Assembly: GCA_014529385.2 (NCBI GenBank)
Contig: CM043957.1
Span: 83,809,381 to 83,873,380, forward strand
Length of the DNA: 64,000 nucleotides
From: Adiantum capillus-veneris
Lineage: Eukaryota > Streptophyta > Polypodiopsida > Polypodiales > Pteridaceae
Reading direction: 5' to 3'
The notes under the pieces were generated by a model. That model was not told the DNA's origin. It searched no databases and worked only from the letters and a program-made list of their open reading frames with translations. The stretch's first letter is position 1. Each line of letters begins with the position of its first letter. This document shows, piece after piece, positions 1 through 9,078 of the stretch. Position numbers and translations under genes: made by a program.

Positions 1-498
1 TGCCGGTACTCCATTCTGTGCACCTCCACCCGGTAAGAGTGCCATAGAATAAGCCCTTGACTCATTTAAAGGCCCTTGGCCTATGAAAGCATTTTACATG
101 AGGCCTCCAAAAAGCAGTCCAGCGCCGCGGGAATTTGTACAACTTTCACGTCAGTATGCAGGGCGTAAAACGCGAAAATCCGTGGAGTCTGCCACGTGGC
201 ACTGTCAACGCAAATCGCGGACGCTCGTATGGATGCCACGTCATCATCTTTTACGCAAGCAATTGAGTGTGTGTGCGTGCTTTATCTTAATGCCTTTAGG
301 TCACTTGGGCCCGATCGGACGGGGTCCCATAAGTTGGTGGGAACCTCTTTTAATAATAGGCCACTCGGCAAGACTTTGTAAGTTGGAAAAACTTCTTGTG
401 CTGCTTCTACTTCTTTTGCTTCTTCTAGGGTTTAGGGCCCTCAGTCGGGATCTGCAGGTTGGCTCCGTTCTTCAGTGGCACGTCAGCAAGTTGTGATA
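1..498 (-). mobile_element. LTR family F, partial copy F0, inverted
   Basis: The reverse complement matches the LTRs at 1010-2254 and 42346-42966: it shares the start block, a 'GGCCCTAAACCCTA' block, and the segment around 280-345 with a GT-rich stretch followed by a conserved GGGCC..GACGGGGTCCCATAAG block. The LTR start would be at 498, where the expected TGTCACAA reads TATCACAA. The copy runs off the left edge of the window, so its poly(A) end is not visible. It contains TGACGTGGCA-like boxes (complement at 233-242 and a palindromic one at 189-200). The open frame at 83-496 crosses this LTR and has no protein character. Confidence 0.75.
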
Positions 499-1009
499 TG
501 TAGGCTGTGGTTTGGGGAGCGTTTGGTTGGATCAATCCTCTAAACTCATGGCCTCGACCTTTTTAGGTTATTTGCGGGGGGAGTGACGAGGTAGTCGATG
601 AGTAGCTTCATACTGCAGATCGTCTGTCGCGAGGGAGTGCTCAGCGGCGGCGTTCGTTGTGTCTTGTACATGCATATGTGAGCATTTGTGTTGCATTGTG
701 ATATGTCAACCATTGAATATTGGATGAGATTGCCTGGGTATGTAATATTAACTTATCAAGACACCTATTGGAGATCAGTGCGGTCTGAGTGTGATGTCTA
801 ATTTTACTACACCAGAATATCAAGAGCTCCGCTTTGGAATGAGAATAGACTCCTTATTGGATGAGATTTTTATGGGAAGCCAATGACCCAGGATATCTAG
901 AGCTCCAATTTGGAATGAGAAAACTAATTGTCCCTCGGAATGACCCTCGTAATTTTTTTAAGCTAGCTCGAGTTGTTTTCGAGGTATGCTGTAATCGCGG
1001 AAGGGGGAA
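499..1009 (+). mobile_element. 3' non-coding end of a family F element, with polypurine tract
   Basis: This 511-bp stretch holds no recognisable coding frame. It ends with a purine run GGAAGGGGGAA (about 999-1009) directly before the TGTCACAA start of the LTR at 1010, the usual place of the plus-strand primer (polypurine tract). Two imperfect copies of an 'ATCNAGAGCTCC..TTTGGAATGAGAA' segment lie at about 818-846 and 896-921, suggesting a small old tandem duplication. The coding part of this element is not in the window. Confidence 0.6.
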
Positions 1010-1189
1010 TGTCACAAACTGCTGACTGTCAAGCCATTGAAGAACGGAGCCAACCTGCGCATCTCGGCCAAGGGGCCTAAACCCTAACAAGCAACAGCAT
1101 CAACAAAAGAAGATGCAAAAGAAGTTCTCACCAACTTATGGCACCCCGTCCGATGGGGCCCAAGTGACCTATAGATAAAGCAAGATCCA

Positions 1190-1195
<6 letters not shown>

Positions 1196-1222
<27 letters not shown>
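1196..1222. repeat. (CA)n microsatellite
   Basis: Uninterrupted CA dinucleotides inside LTR F1. The inverted copy F0 has only a short GT-rich stretch at the matching place (about 267-280). Confidence 0.95.
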
Positions 1223-1226
<4 letters not shown>

Positions 1227-1292
1227 GAATTGCATGGAGAAGTGATGCCGTGTTATTGTTGTACGGACAACCTGCAAAATGTGGTGATATGC

Positions 1293-1850
1293 TGACGTGG
1301 CACCTGTACAGATTTTCGTGTTTATGCTGATGACATGGCTGCTGTACAGATTTCTGCAAAACGCGTTGATAGCTTTTGGACCAGTTGCTTTTAGAGTTTG
1401 ATGCTTTTCATTGGCCAAGGGCCTTCAAATATGAGACAAGGGCTCATTCTCTGTCATTCTTGCGGGAGAAGATATATCTTGCCCTTCATTTATGACACAT
1501 GGCAGTTGTAGGATGTAGCAATCTCCATGGATCCGGGGTATCAGACAATTGATATTTGAGTAGCCTCGATTGTCCGCATTATTAAGACTTTCCATAGCTG
1601 CTTCAAGATTCTGACATGTGGTATGTGACCAGAGGTGCAGATGTTCTGTTCTATTTTTGAGGTTGGAGTATTTGTCACATTTGTTGACGTGGCAAGGGAT
1701 TCACAGTGGGTTAGGTTTTTAAACCTAACCTTGGGCAGTTTGGCTGAAGCTTCCAAAGCCCTAGAAAATATGAAAACACGGAACATATACTGAGGTGGCA
1801 GTGTTGTATGGATAGCCAACTAAAAACGTGGAAGGCATGCTGACATGGCA
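1293..1850 (+). promoter_or_regulatory. Cluster of TGACGTGGCA-type boxes in LTR F1
   Basis: Five copies of a TGA(C/G)(G/A)TGGC motif are seen at 1293-1302, 1331-1340, 1685-1694, 1791-1800 and 1841-1850; the first and third are perfect TGACGTGGCA. The ACGT core with these flanks is a known binding type for plant bZIP factors. They lie upstream of the poly(A) module, in the part that should act as U3 promoter. Function is inferred. Confidence 0.5.
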
Positions 1851-2129
1851 TCTTGTATGGACAGGCCCATGATTTGCGGAGGAGCCTTCTGGGTGCTTGC
1901 TTTTGCTGATTGAAGCTTTTGGGGAGAAGAGATTTAAATGTGAATGCTGCTCAAGGCTAAGGGTCTTTATATATAGTAGGCCTCTCTCTCTGGCATTCTA
2001 GTGTGCGGAAGCCGACCAGAGTCGGCAAGCTGTACCTTTGTGAAGCAATAAACAAAGAAATACCAAAAAGGCCGCCCGACTTTGGGGCCATTGCTCTTGA
2101 ATGGAACTCCGTCGCTGCGTGTCGACTCT

Positions 2130-2134
<5 letters not shown>

Positions 2135-2173
<39 letters not shown>
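2135..2173. repeat. (TC)n microsatellite in LTR F1
   Basis: About 39 bp of TC repeats between the poly(A) module and the LTR end. LTR F2 has only a short CTCTCTC at the matching place, so the tract expanded in this copy. Confidence 0.95.
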
Positions 2174-2175
<2 letters not shown>

Positions 2176-2341
2176 AAGTTCAGTTATTCACAGTTTCCAT
2201 ATGTGTGTTGCTATTGATTTCTCGCTTGGAGTGTCCAAGCTTGCAACTGTCACAAACGAGAGCGCATAACAATATAAAATATACTCGGATAAATAGAATT
2301 TATCACTTAATACTGAAGCCAAAGGATATATAGAGAAATAA

Positions 2342-2343
<2 letters not shown>

Positions 2344-2431
<88 letters not shown>
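2344..2431. repeat. (GA)n microsatellite, 88 bp
   Basis: Perfect GA run. It is followed by a C homopolymer of 13 at 2458-2470. The long minus-strand open frame across it (2303-2890) encodes Leu-Ser repeats from this tract and is not a gene. Confidence 0.97.
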
Positions 2432-2434
<3 letters not shown>

Positions 2435-2998
2435 TAGGGACCAGAAGATGGGCTGGTCCCCCCCCCCCCCGTAAAGAGTATTCTTTATTAGGGAGAATCT
2501 TTTTACAAGCACAAGAACCGGAGAAAACCCCTCCGTTCTAAATCTTTGACTCGATGGTCGCTCCTTCCCGTAAGGGAAATCCGAGATACAAGCTCTCAAT
2601 CCTTTTTCCGTCTGTACTCGGAGTTGAGACTCCGCAGACAATTTCCGAATTCCGTTTCCGGAATTCCCAAGCGTAGGCCGAAGCCTTCTCGCTTCTCCTT
2701 CGCGATGAAGTACCTGCAAACACACACGCAAACACATGACAACAATTCGTATGGCGAATCCACAATAGTTACCTGTCGCTCTTGCGCGAGAAAAGCGACT
2801 TCCGTGCTTCGTAGTCTCGCGATCTCTCGCGTCTTCTGGCGGCAGAGTCTTCTCTTGCTGGCATTGGCAACCTCCCTTCAGTGAGGGCATGTGGTGCTTT
2901 TATAGCTCCTTCACCACGGCACGACTAGCTGCTCGTGGAGAGATCGCAACCGTTTTTTTTTAATTTTTTTCTGTTCTACCCGAAATAGGGAGAGAGAA
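2432..2998 (-). promoter_or_regulatory. Minus-strand promoter-to-poly(A) block of unknown origin
   Basis: On the minus strand there is a TATA box (TATAAAAG, complement of 2897-2904), a leader of about 130 nt, a splice-donor-like GACAG|GTAACT at about 2767-2776, and an AATAAA at 2484-2489 followed by a G-rich run. This order is what an LTR (U3-R-U5) or a first exon of a plant gene would show. I found no second copy in the window and no flanking coding sequence, so I cannot decide between an orphan LTR and a gene promoter. The open frame starting at 2890 has a plausible first exon but then runs into the (GA)n tract. Confidence 0.35.
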
Positions 2999-3667
2999 TG
3001 TCACGTGACACATCCCAACCCTATGTGTCCATGGACAAGCTACACCACAGCAGGGTTCAGTCAGTTCGATCAAGTTAGATTAGCAGTGATCTGACACTTT
3101 TGTGAGTCTATTCGTAGACCGTGCATGCCCAATCACTTAGCTTAGATGCATATCCTCCGGTTGCACACAACATGATCATCGGAATTCCCATCAGAATCCA
3201 TTCGCATTAGTTAGGGGAATTTTCTAGTGCATTTAGCCTATTTTCCTATTTATTGGGATTTTCACTTATTATTTTTAAGCGACTTTCCTACAAAAGTAGG
3301 TCGGGCAATTTTGCTAAGTTAATATATAAGCAAACCCAAGTTAGCACTTTCTGGCAGAAGAGGCAACAAGAGCACCTTGCTCAACAGGCAACTTCTCAGC
3401 AAGACCAACCCCCGTGACTACTCTGGCGTTTTCTCCACAGAAGACCTAGCGTTTTTGCATCAGATCAGCCTTGGCGATTTGTGCACAGCAGATCAGCCCC
3501 GGCGTCATCACGACACAGCAGATCAGCCTAGCGTTTTTGCATTTGCAGAACCCTGGCGACAGAAGGACCAATTTCAGCCCCTGGCGTTTTTGGATTTCAG
3601 CAGCAAATTAAGACCGGCATCATTCACCCAAAGTGTAGCAGATTCAGCCCGTAAAGACCATCAGCAA
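2999..3667 (+). mobile_element. LTR family C, 5' part (copy C0, truncated)
   Basis: It begins TGTCACGTGACACATCC and is collinear with the reverse complements of 27684-28858 and 32180-33320. Shared blocks include the CCTATGTGTCC..GGACAAGCT start, the GCATATCCTCTGGTTGCA-like block, a TATA box (TATATAAG at 3323-3330) and an array of 'CAGATCAGCCTAGCGTTTT'-like units (about 3430-3665). Only about 670 of about 1150 bp is present; it stops abruptly at 3667, where gag sequence of element B1 begins, so a deletion joined two broken elements. Confidence 0.8.
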
Positions 3668-4640
3668 GTTGAATGCTAAACAGTGTGCGAATCTGGAAGA
3701 GTACAATAAACAGTTTTGGGCCGCAATGTTGCCAGTCACCTCTTACAGGTTTGTGCCTTTGTCAGAACAGATTGAGAAGTATTCTTGCGGATTGCCCAAG
3801 AAACTGAGGGACTAGTGCACAAAGGCTACTGTCATGAATATGTTTCAGTTGATAGAGAATGCAAGAGTGGCCAACAATCTGTCTAAGGGAGACTCCGATG
3901 GATTTAATAGCCACAAGAAAGGGTCCCAGGGCAAACAGTTTTCAGCCAAGGGCAATGTTGCAGCAAAGCCTTCTGAGCCTCCTGCAAAGAAGCCCTCCAC
4001 TGAAGAAGCTGATACGTCCAAGAAGTAGTCTAAATCTTCTTCGAGACGAGGACAAGGACAAAAAAGACATTTTTCTGGCAAAACCTTTGAAGAAAGGAAA
4101 GCTCTTAGGGAGGCCAAGAATGCTACATTTGTGAATAGGAAGGACATTTTGCAAATGAATGCCCACAGAAGAAGTCACAGGATAAGGATGACAAGTCAGA
4201 CCATAAAGGCAAGAAGCCAAAGCCAAGTGCAGGACTTGTTCTAGATTTGGTTGGAGACCAATCAAACACAGATGCCACGGAGCTGTGGAGAGCTTGGGGC
4301 AAAGTCAGAGAACAGACAATGCTGGTTTTCTTTGATCCAGGAGCCCGTGCAAATTTCATATCACCAATTGGCATCAAAGTTGGGCATTCGTGCAGAGAAA
4401 ATGGGTATGACAGGGGAAGCAGGTTTGGCATGCCCAGGTCATTCAGAGCCTGTTACTCCCATTTTGGGGAAGTTTCGTCTGCACATTCAGAGCTATGTCG
4501 ATGCAGAAGAATTTCATATTATGCCACTTGAGGGCTGTGATGTGTTACTGGGTATCCCATGGTGTTACAGGTTGTGTGCTATGGTGGATACTTACAACAA
4601 AAAGATTACCCTTGTACAGAGGAAAGACTCATGTCCTTGA
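3668..4640 (+). pseudogene. Gypsy B1 gag C-terminal part and protease, broken
   Basis: The first bases match the gag of B2 (complement of about 52540) starting inside the capsid domain at 'LNAKQCA'. The frame then reads the capsid end ('TSYRFVPLSEQ', 'CGLPKK'), a basic linker, one zinc knuckle CYICE.EGHFANEC and a retropepsin (FFDPGARANFIS near 4330-4365, flap and LLGIPW near 4540-4560). Breaks: stop at about 3813, stop at 4026-4028, frameshift around 4115, a TAG where B2 has Gln within the zinc knuckle, and a frameshift around 4370. The 5' part of gag, the primer site and the 5' LTR are missing. Clearly dead. Confidence 0.85.
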
Positions 4641-4729
4641 TGTAAAGCTTAAAGGCGAGTCTGTTCCAGTTGTTTTTGCTTTTGCTATTTCATCTGTAAT
4701 AAAGAATCATCTTATTGCGTACTTGATCT

Positions 4730-6115
4730 TTGCAAAGAAGTACCTCAAGTTTGTCTACCTTAGATAAAGACAGGTCAACCTTTTTGAGTGGTTTCAGTGA
4801 TTGTTTTTCGGACTCTTTGGTAGGGGAGTTACCTCGTGAGAGACCTGAGGATCATACCATAGATCTTGTGCCAGGTTCTAGTCCACCAAATAGACCACCA
4901 TACAGGGTTAGTGCAACCCAGCAAAAGGAGATTATGAATCAGGTCAACGAGCTTTTAGAGAAGGGGTTGATTCAGCCTAGTTTATTTCCTTTTTGTTTGC
5001 CTGTACTCTTAGTGCAAAAGAAGGATGGTTCATGGCGCATGTGCATTGACTATCGCGCCTTGAATAAGAATACCATCAAGAACAGGTTTCCCATACCGAG
5101 AATAGATGACATTCTTGATCGGCTTGAGGGAGCGTCATTATTTACAAGGATAGACGTAAAGAGTGGCTACCATCAGATATGCATTAGGCCAGAAGATGTC
5201 CATAAGGCTGCGTTCAAGACAACATTTGGTCTCTATGAGTTTCTTGTCATGCCATTTGGTCTCATAAATGCTCTTGCCACGTTTAATAGAATGATGGACA
5301 TAATTTTTAGACCACATAGAAACTTCGTGGGTACCTTCTTTGATGACATGATTGTCTACTCAAAGTCTGAAGAGGAGCATAGGGATCACTTGATCGCAGT
5401 TTTCAATGAGCTATGCAAGAACAGGCTACTCATTAATGGGAAGAAGAGTGAATTCTTTTTGGAAGAGATTCACTTCCTTGGGCACATTGTTTCAAAGGAT
5501 GGGTACGCATGGTTCCCGCCAAAGTGGAAGCAATTAGGTCATGGCCAGACTTGAAGTCCGTACATGACATTCGAAGCTTTCTAGGCTTATGTTCCTCCTA
5601 CAGGAGGTTCATTCGAAATTTTGTTGAGATTGCTTCTCCACTCCATGCACTGCAAGGAAAAGCAGTTACTTTCAAGTGGACAGCCAAGGAAATTCTAGGC
5701 TTCAAACACTTAAAAGAGAAGCTGACTTCAGATTCGGTAATCATTTTGCCAGATCTTTCGAAACCTTTTGTGGTTTAGTGTGATCCATGTGGCTATAGTC
5801 GTGGCGCAGTTCTAATGCAGAATGGCCGAGTAGTCGCACATGAGAGTAGAATTCCTTTGAAGACTGAAAGGAACTTGCAAGTCTATGAGAAAGAATTGTT
5901 GGCAGTAATTCATGCTCTCACTAGTTAGAAACACTATCTGCTAGGGGCTGATTTTGTTGTCCAAACGGATCATCAAACCTTGCGATATTTTCTCACTCAG
6001 ACGAAGTTGTTTGAGAAGCACATGTGCAAGGGAAAAATAACGTGGTGGCTGATGCGTTGTCACGAAAGCCCCAAATTTCAACAGTGTCAATCCGTACCAT
6101 TGTGAACTAGATGAA
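4730..6115 (+). pseudogene. Gypsy B1 reverse transcriptase and RNase H, broken
   Basis: Frame 4730-5554 encodes the RT: primer-grip region 'PPYRVS', 'WRMCIDYRALN', 'RFPIPRIDD', 'MPFGL' and catalytic FFDD ('VGTFFDDMIVYSK'). A frameshift near 5505 moves the thumb and connection to 5509-5778. RNase H follows with a TAG at 5776-5778 where B2 has Gln, another stop near 5927 where a Trp codon is expected (LTSWKHY), and TDHQ at about 5967-5978. At about 6020-6030 a 46-bp deletion relative to B2 removed 'RWANILSMFHFQIVH', with CATG at both breakpoints. RT changes such as 'INALATF' for 'TNAPATF' also point to decay. Confidence 0.88.
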
Positions 6116-7561
6116 ATGAAGACACAATATGCTGAAGATTCAGATTTTGCAAGGATCTATGACCATCTTGTTGATGGGCAACATCATGAGCACTGTATGC
6201 TTAAGAATGACTTTCTCATGATGCATGGAAAGTTATGCGTTACTAAACAGTTACGGTCAAAGATTTTTATGGAAAGTCATGCTCCACCTTATGCTGGGCA
6301 TCTTGGAATTGATGTGACAGTGAAAGGGGTTGAAGCATTTTTCTATTGGCCAGCTTTGCGTCAAGATGTTGACACATTTGTAAGATCATGCTTAGTTTGC
6401 CAAAAAGTCAAATTTGATAGGCAAAAGCAACCGGGATTGTTGTAGCCATTGCCGATCCCTGATAGGCCATGGGAAAGCATAGCAATGGACTTTATCTTTG
6501 ATCTTCCAAGGACACAAACATGCAATGATGGGATTTGTACTATCATTTGTAGGTTTAGTAAGCAGGCCCATTTCATTCCCGTGAGGAAGAAGATAAAGCC
6601 ACAATACATGGTCAAGATATTCATGAGCAATATCTTTAAATATCACGGGATGCCTCAGTCAATTGTCAGTGACAGGGATCCACGTATGACGAGTCTTTTC
6701 TAGAAGGCATTGTTTGAGAATATGAGCACTACGCTAAAGTTCTCTTCTTCGTTTCATCCGCAAACTGATGGACAGTCAAAAGAGGCAAATTTTACTGTCC
6801 TGGATCTGCTCAAATGTTATGTGTCAGAGCACAAGGCAACTTGGGAACATCATCTCCCATTGGTTGAATCTGCTTACAATAACACTGTGCATACTTCAAC
6901 AGGTAAAGCACCATTTGAGATAGTGGAAGGAGGGAAGAAAGTCCTGCCCATTTTGCTGACTAAGGACAAGATATTTGAGGCAGACAAGTATGTGCAAGAT
7001 ATGGATGAAACATACAGGAAGATAAAGATTGCTCTTGAGAAGACCGAGGCTAAGCAAAAGAAAGCTGTTGATCGTCACCATCGTGAACTTGTATTTTCAC
7101 TTGGTGATTGGGTGCTTTTGCGCTTTGAAAAGGCCAAGTTAAGGAAAAGGAAAGGCAAGGAACGCGTGTTTCATAAGCTCAGTATGCGATATTATGGTCC
7201 TTTTCAGATTTCAGAAAAGATCAGCGATGTAGCTTACATGTTAAAGTTACCAGAAGGCTGGACAATACATAATGCTTTTCATGTAAAACCTTCTAAGACC
7301 CTTTGTGGGTGATGTGCCAGAGAATAGCTTGATGAGGAACAACCCGAAGTGGAAGAATTGGATGAGATCCTTGTGCCTGAACAGATATGGGCACATAAGG
7401 AAAGATAGGTTAGAGGAAAGGTTGCAAGACGCTATTTGGAGAAGTTCAAGAACTATCCATCGTTAGATGCCAAATGGATGGAAGAGTCTGAATTGGTTGA
7501 TTCACCTCAGCTATTGCAATTGTATCTTGAAGCCTTTCAGATGGAACCCACATTGACTTGA
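6116..7561 (+). pseudogene. Gypsy B1 integrase and chromodomain, broken
   Basis: Reads the integrase HHCC zinc domain (H at 'GHLGIDVTVKGVEAFFYWPA', CLVCQK), the catalytic core (Asp in 'MDFIFDLP', Asp in 'SDRDPRMTS', Glu in the 'DGQSKEAN' region), a GPF module ('YYGPFQIS') and a chromodomain at about 7320-7555 ('EILVPEQIWAH', 'KFKNYPSLDAKWMEE'). Stops: 6442-6444, 6700-6705 (TAG for Trp), 7310-7325 frameshift and further TAG codons in the chromodomain. The chromodomain would direct integration to marked chromatin in the intact family. It is followed at 7562-7870 by a non-coding 3' region and the polypurine run AAGGGCGGGG just before the LTR. Confidence 0.88.
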
Positions 7562-7870
7562 TGTAGCCTTTTTGGAGCAAGACAAGAGCATGGTTCATGA
7601 TGCTCATCAGAGTAGTTAAGCAATTGTATCTACTCTTTCCATACAGAATTTAGCTAGAGAAGTTTGTGCTCGAGCGTACACTAGAATACTTCTATGCTTG
7701 ATATGTGTGTCATAGCCAGGTTGGTGGGATTGATTAATCATCCAACGCTACATTTCCGGAAGCATGTATATCTTGGATTCCCATCATAAAATATATGTGA
7801 TATCAGGAGATATTCACATGTATTATTGGCATGCAAGCGAGGTCGCTTGGAGTATTTCAAGGGCGGGGTG

Positions 7871-9078
7871 TGTCACCAGGAGGTGTATTTTTCCTGTTGC
7901 CTTTCGTAAATAAGTACTAGATATTTTTATTTATTTTTATTTTTACTTGTTTTCCTCGGAACCCTTGAAAAGGTGCAAGTGGACATTGCATGACTAGTGT
8001 GAAACGGCCGTGGCCGAATAGGTTTCTCACATCGGGAGTCTTGGTCGGTCAGTTTGGGACTGGTCGGGCTAGTTAGCACTGAATTCTGATGAGTATGGAA
8101 GCCTGTGTGCGCCAAATGAAGTCTGGGCCACTCGGAAAGTCACTTATAACTTTATAAGTCAGTGGGAACTAGGGAATTAACTCAAAGGGGCAAACTGGAC
8201 ACTTGGCAAGAGGAGACGAGCCTACAAGACACCTCAGCAAGAGGAGGCGCCCATTTGAGGCTGGGGGTTGGTTTTTGACTCGAAAGTGACCTACAGTGTG
8301 TGTGTGAGTAGTGGGTGCAGGTCTACAGCTTTAATGGAAAGCTTGCCTTCTCCTCTGTCTCATGTAGCGCGATGATTTGCTCTCGTGCATCTCTCTCCCC
8401 CCTTTGGCACATATGGTAATGCCCCACTAGTTGGGCTACTCAGATGAATATGTACAGTTCTGGGGGTTTATGCGCGTTTGCCAAGGCAAGAGCCTTCTGA
8501 ACAGGAACTGGATTAGCTAATTGCTAATCCCCCACAGGTACACACAGTTCCATCGCGAAAGATTGCGAGTTTGGAGAGTTTTTTCGCGTGAAAACTCGTC
8601 CAATTCACAGGGGAACTGTCCCATTGTGTGCGGGAAGCCCTTGGGACACGCGTAGGCGTGTTCACTCCGCTAAAAACGATCTGAAACAGGGAATTACAGC
8701 CTGCTGTGTTTTTTTGCAGGTTTAGGGTTTCGCACCTAAACTGCAAGGGAACACCAGGGGAGCCTCGTGAGGGCCTTGAGATGTGTGTACAGGCTTTTGG
8801 GCACCCGGCAGTGAAAAACGGAGAATTACAGCTTGCTGAATTTCTGTGACAGCTCACTAGAAAGCTTCCAGATAGCGAGGGAATCCGCCCTAGACCGGTA
8901 CTTTTGACCTACAAGGGTTTTTGTGTCGTTATGCTCCTGAAATCAGGTCGAAAACCTGCGTTTTCAGCCCTCGCCAGGTTTGGACTTGTACTAAGTGGTC
9001 GGATCATGTACCTTAAATTGAATAAAGAAATACCGAAAAGGCGCCAGTCTTTGGGGCCTACACGGTGTCGGTCTCGTG
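7871..9078 (+). mobile_element. Gypsy B1 3' LTR, left part (split by element A1)
   Basis: It starts TGTCACCAGGAGG after the polypurine tract at about 7859-7868 and is collinear with the B2 LTRs (reverse complements of 46730-48276 and 53779-55312). Features: paired TATAA-like boxes near 8147-8157, a hairpin chain at 8483-8597, a GCAGGTTTAGGGTTT block near 8715, and the poly(A) module AATAAAGAAATACCG at about 9021-9035 followed by GGCGCCAGTCTTTGGGGCC. The LTR is interrupted after TCGTG (9074-9078) by A1 and resumes at 15683. An antisense open frame of 114 codons (8857-8513) is kept open in all three B LTRs. Confidence 0.9.
8483..8597 (+). other. Chain of conserved hairpins in the LTR B leader
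   Basis: Three inverted repeats follow each other: AAGGC-AAGA-GCCTT (8483-8496), GGATTAGC-TAATT-GCTAATCC (8510-8530) and GAGTTTT-8 nt-AAAACTC (8576-8597). The same positions in the E-type solo LTR read GAGGC/GCCTC, GGATTAGC/GCTAATCC with a different loop (18053-18073), and GAGGTTTC/GAAATCTC (18099-18120). The arms change together, which supports pairing in RNA. They lie downstream of TATA-like boxes and upstream of AATAAA, so they should be in the transcribed R region. Confidence 0.6.

Larger units (their letters stand above)
1010..2254 (+). mobile_element. LTR family F, copy F1 (3' LTR)
   Basis: It starts TGTCACAAACTGCTGAC after a polypurine tract and ends near TTGCAACTGTCACA; the exact end is uncertain by a few bases. 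Homology to F0 and F2 covers the start, the GGGGCCTAAACCCTAA block and the CCGTCCGATGGGGCCCAAG block. A poly(A)-site module (AATAAACAAAGAAATACC, then GACTTTGGGGCC) lies at about 2048-2092. A (CA)n tract sits at 1196-1222 and a (TC)n tract at 2135-2173. No protein-coding content is credible; the open frames at 1128-1418 and 2003-2333 are microsatellite-driven. Confidence 0.75.

Noticed and set aside
2303-2890. 195-codon minus frame with a long Leu-Ser repeat
   Set aside because: Half of it is translated (GA)n; only the first part could be an exon and that is reported as a promoter-like block.
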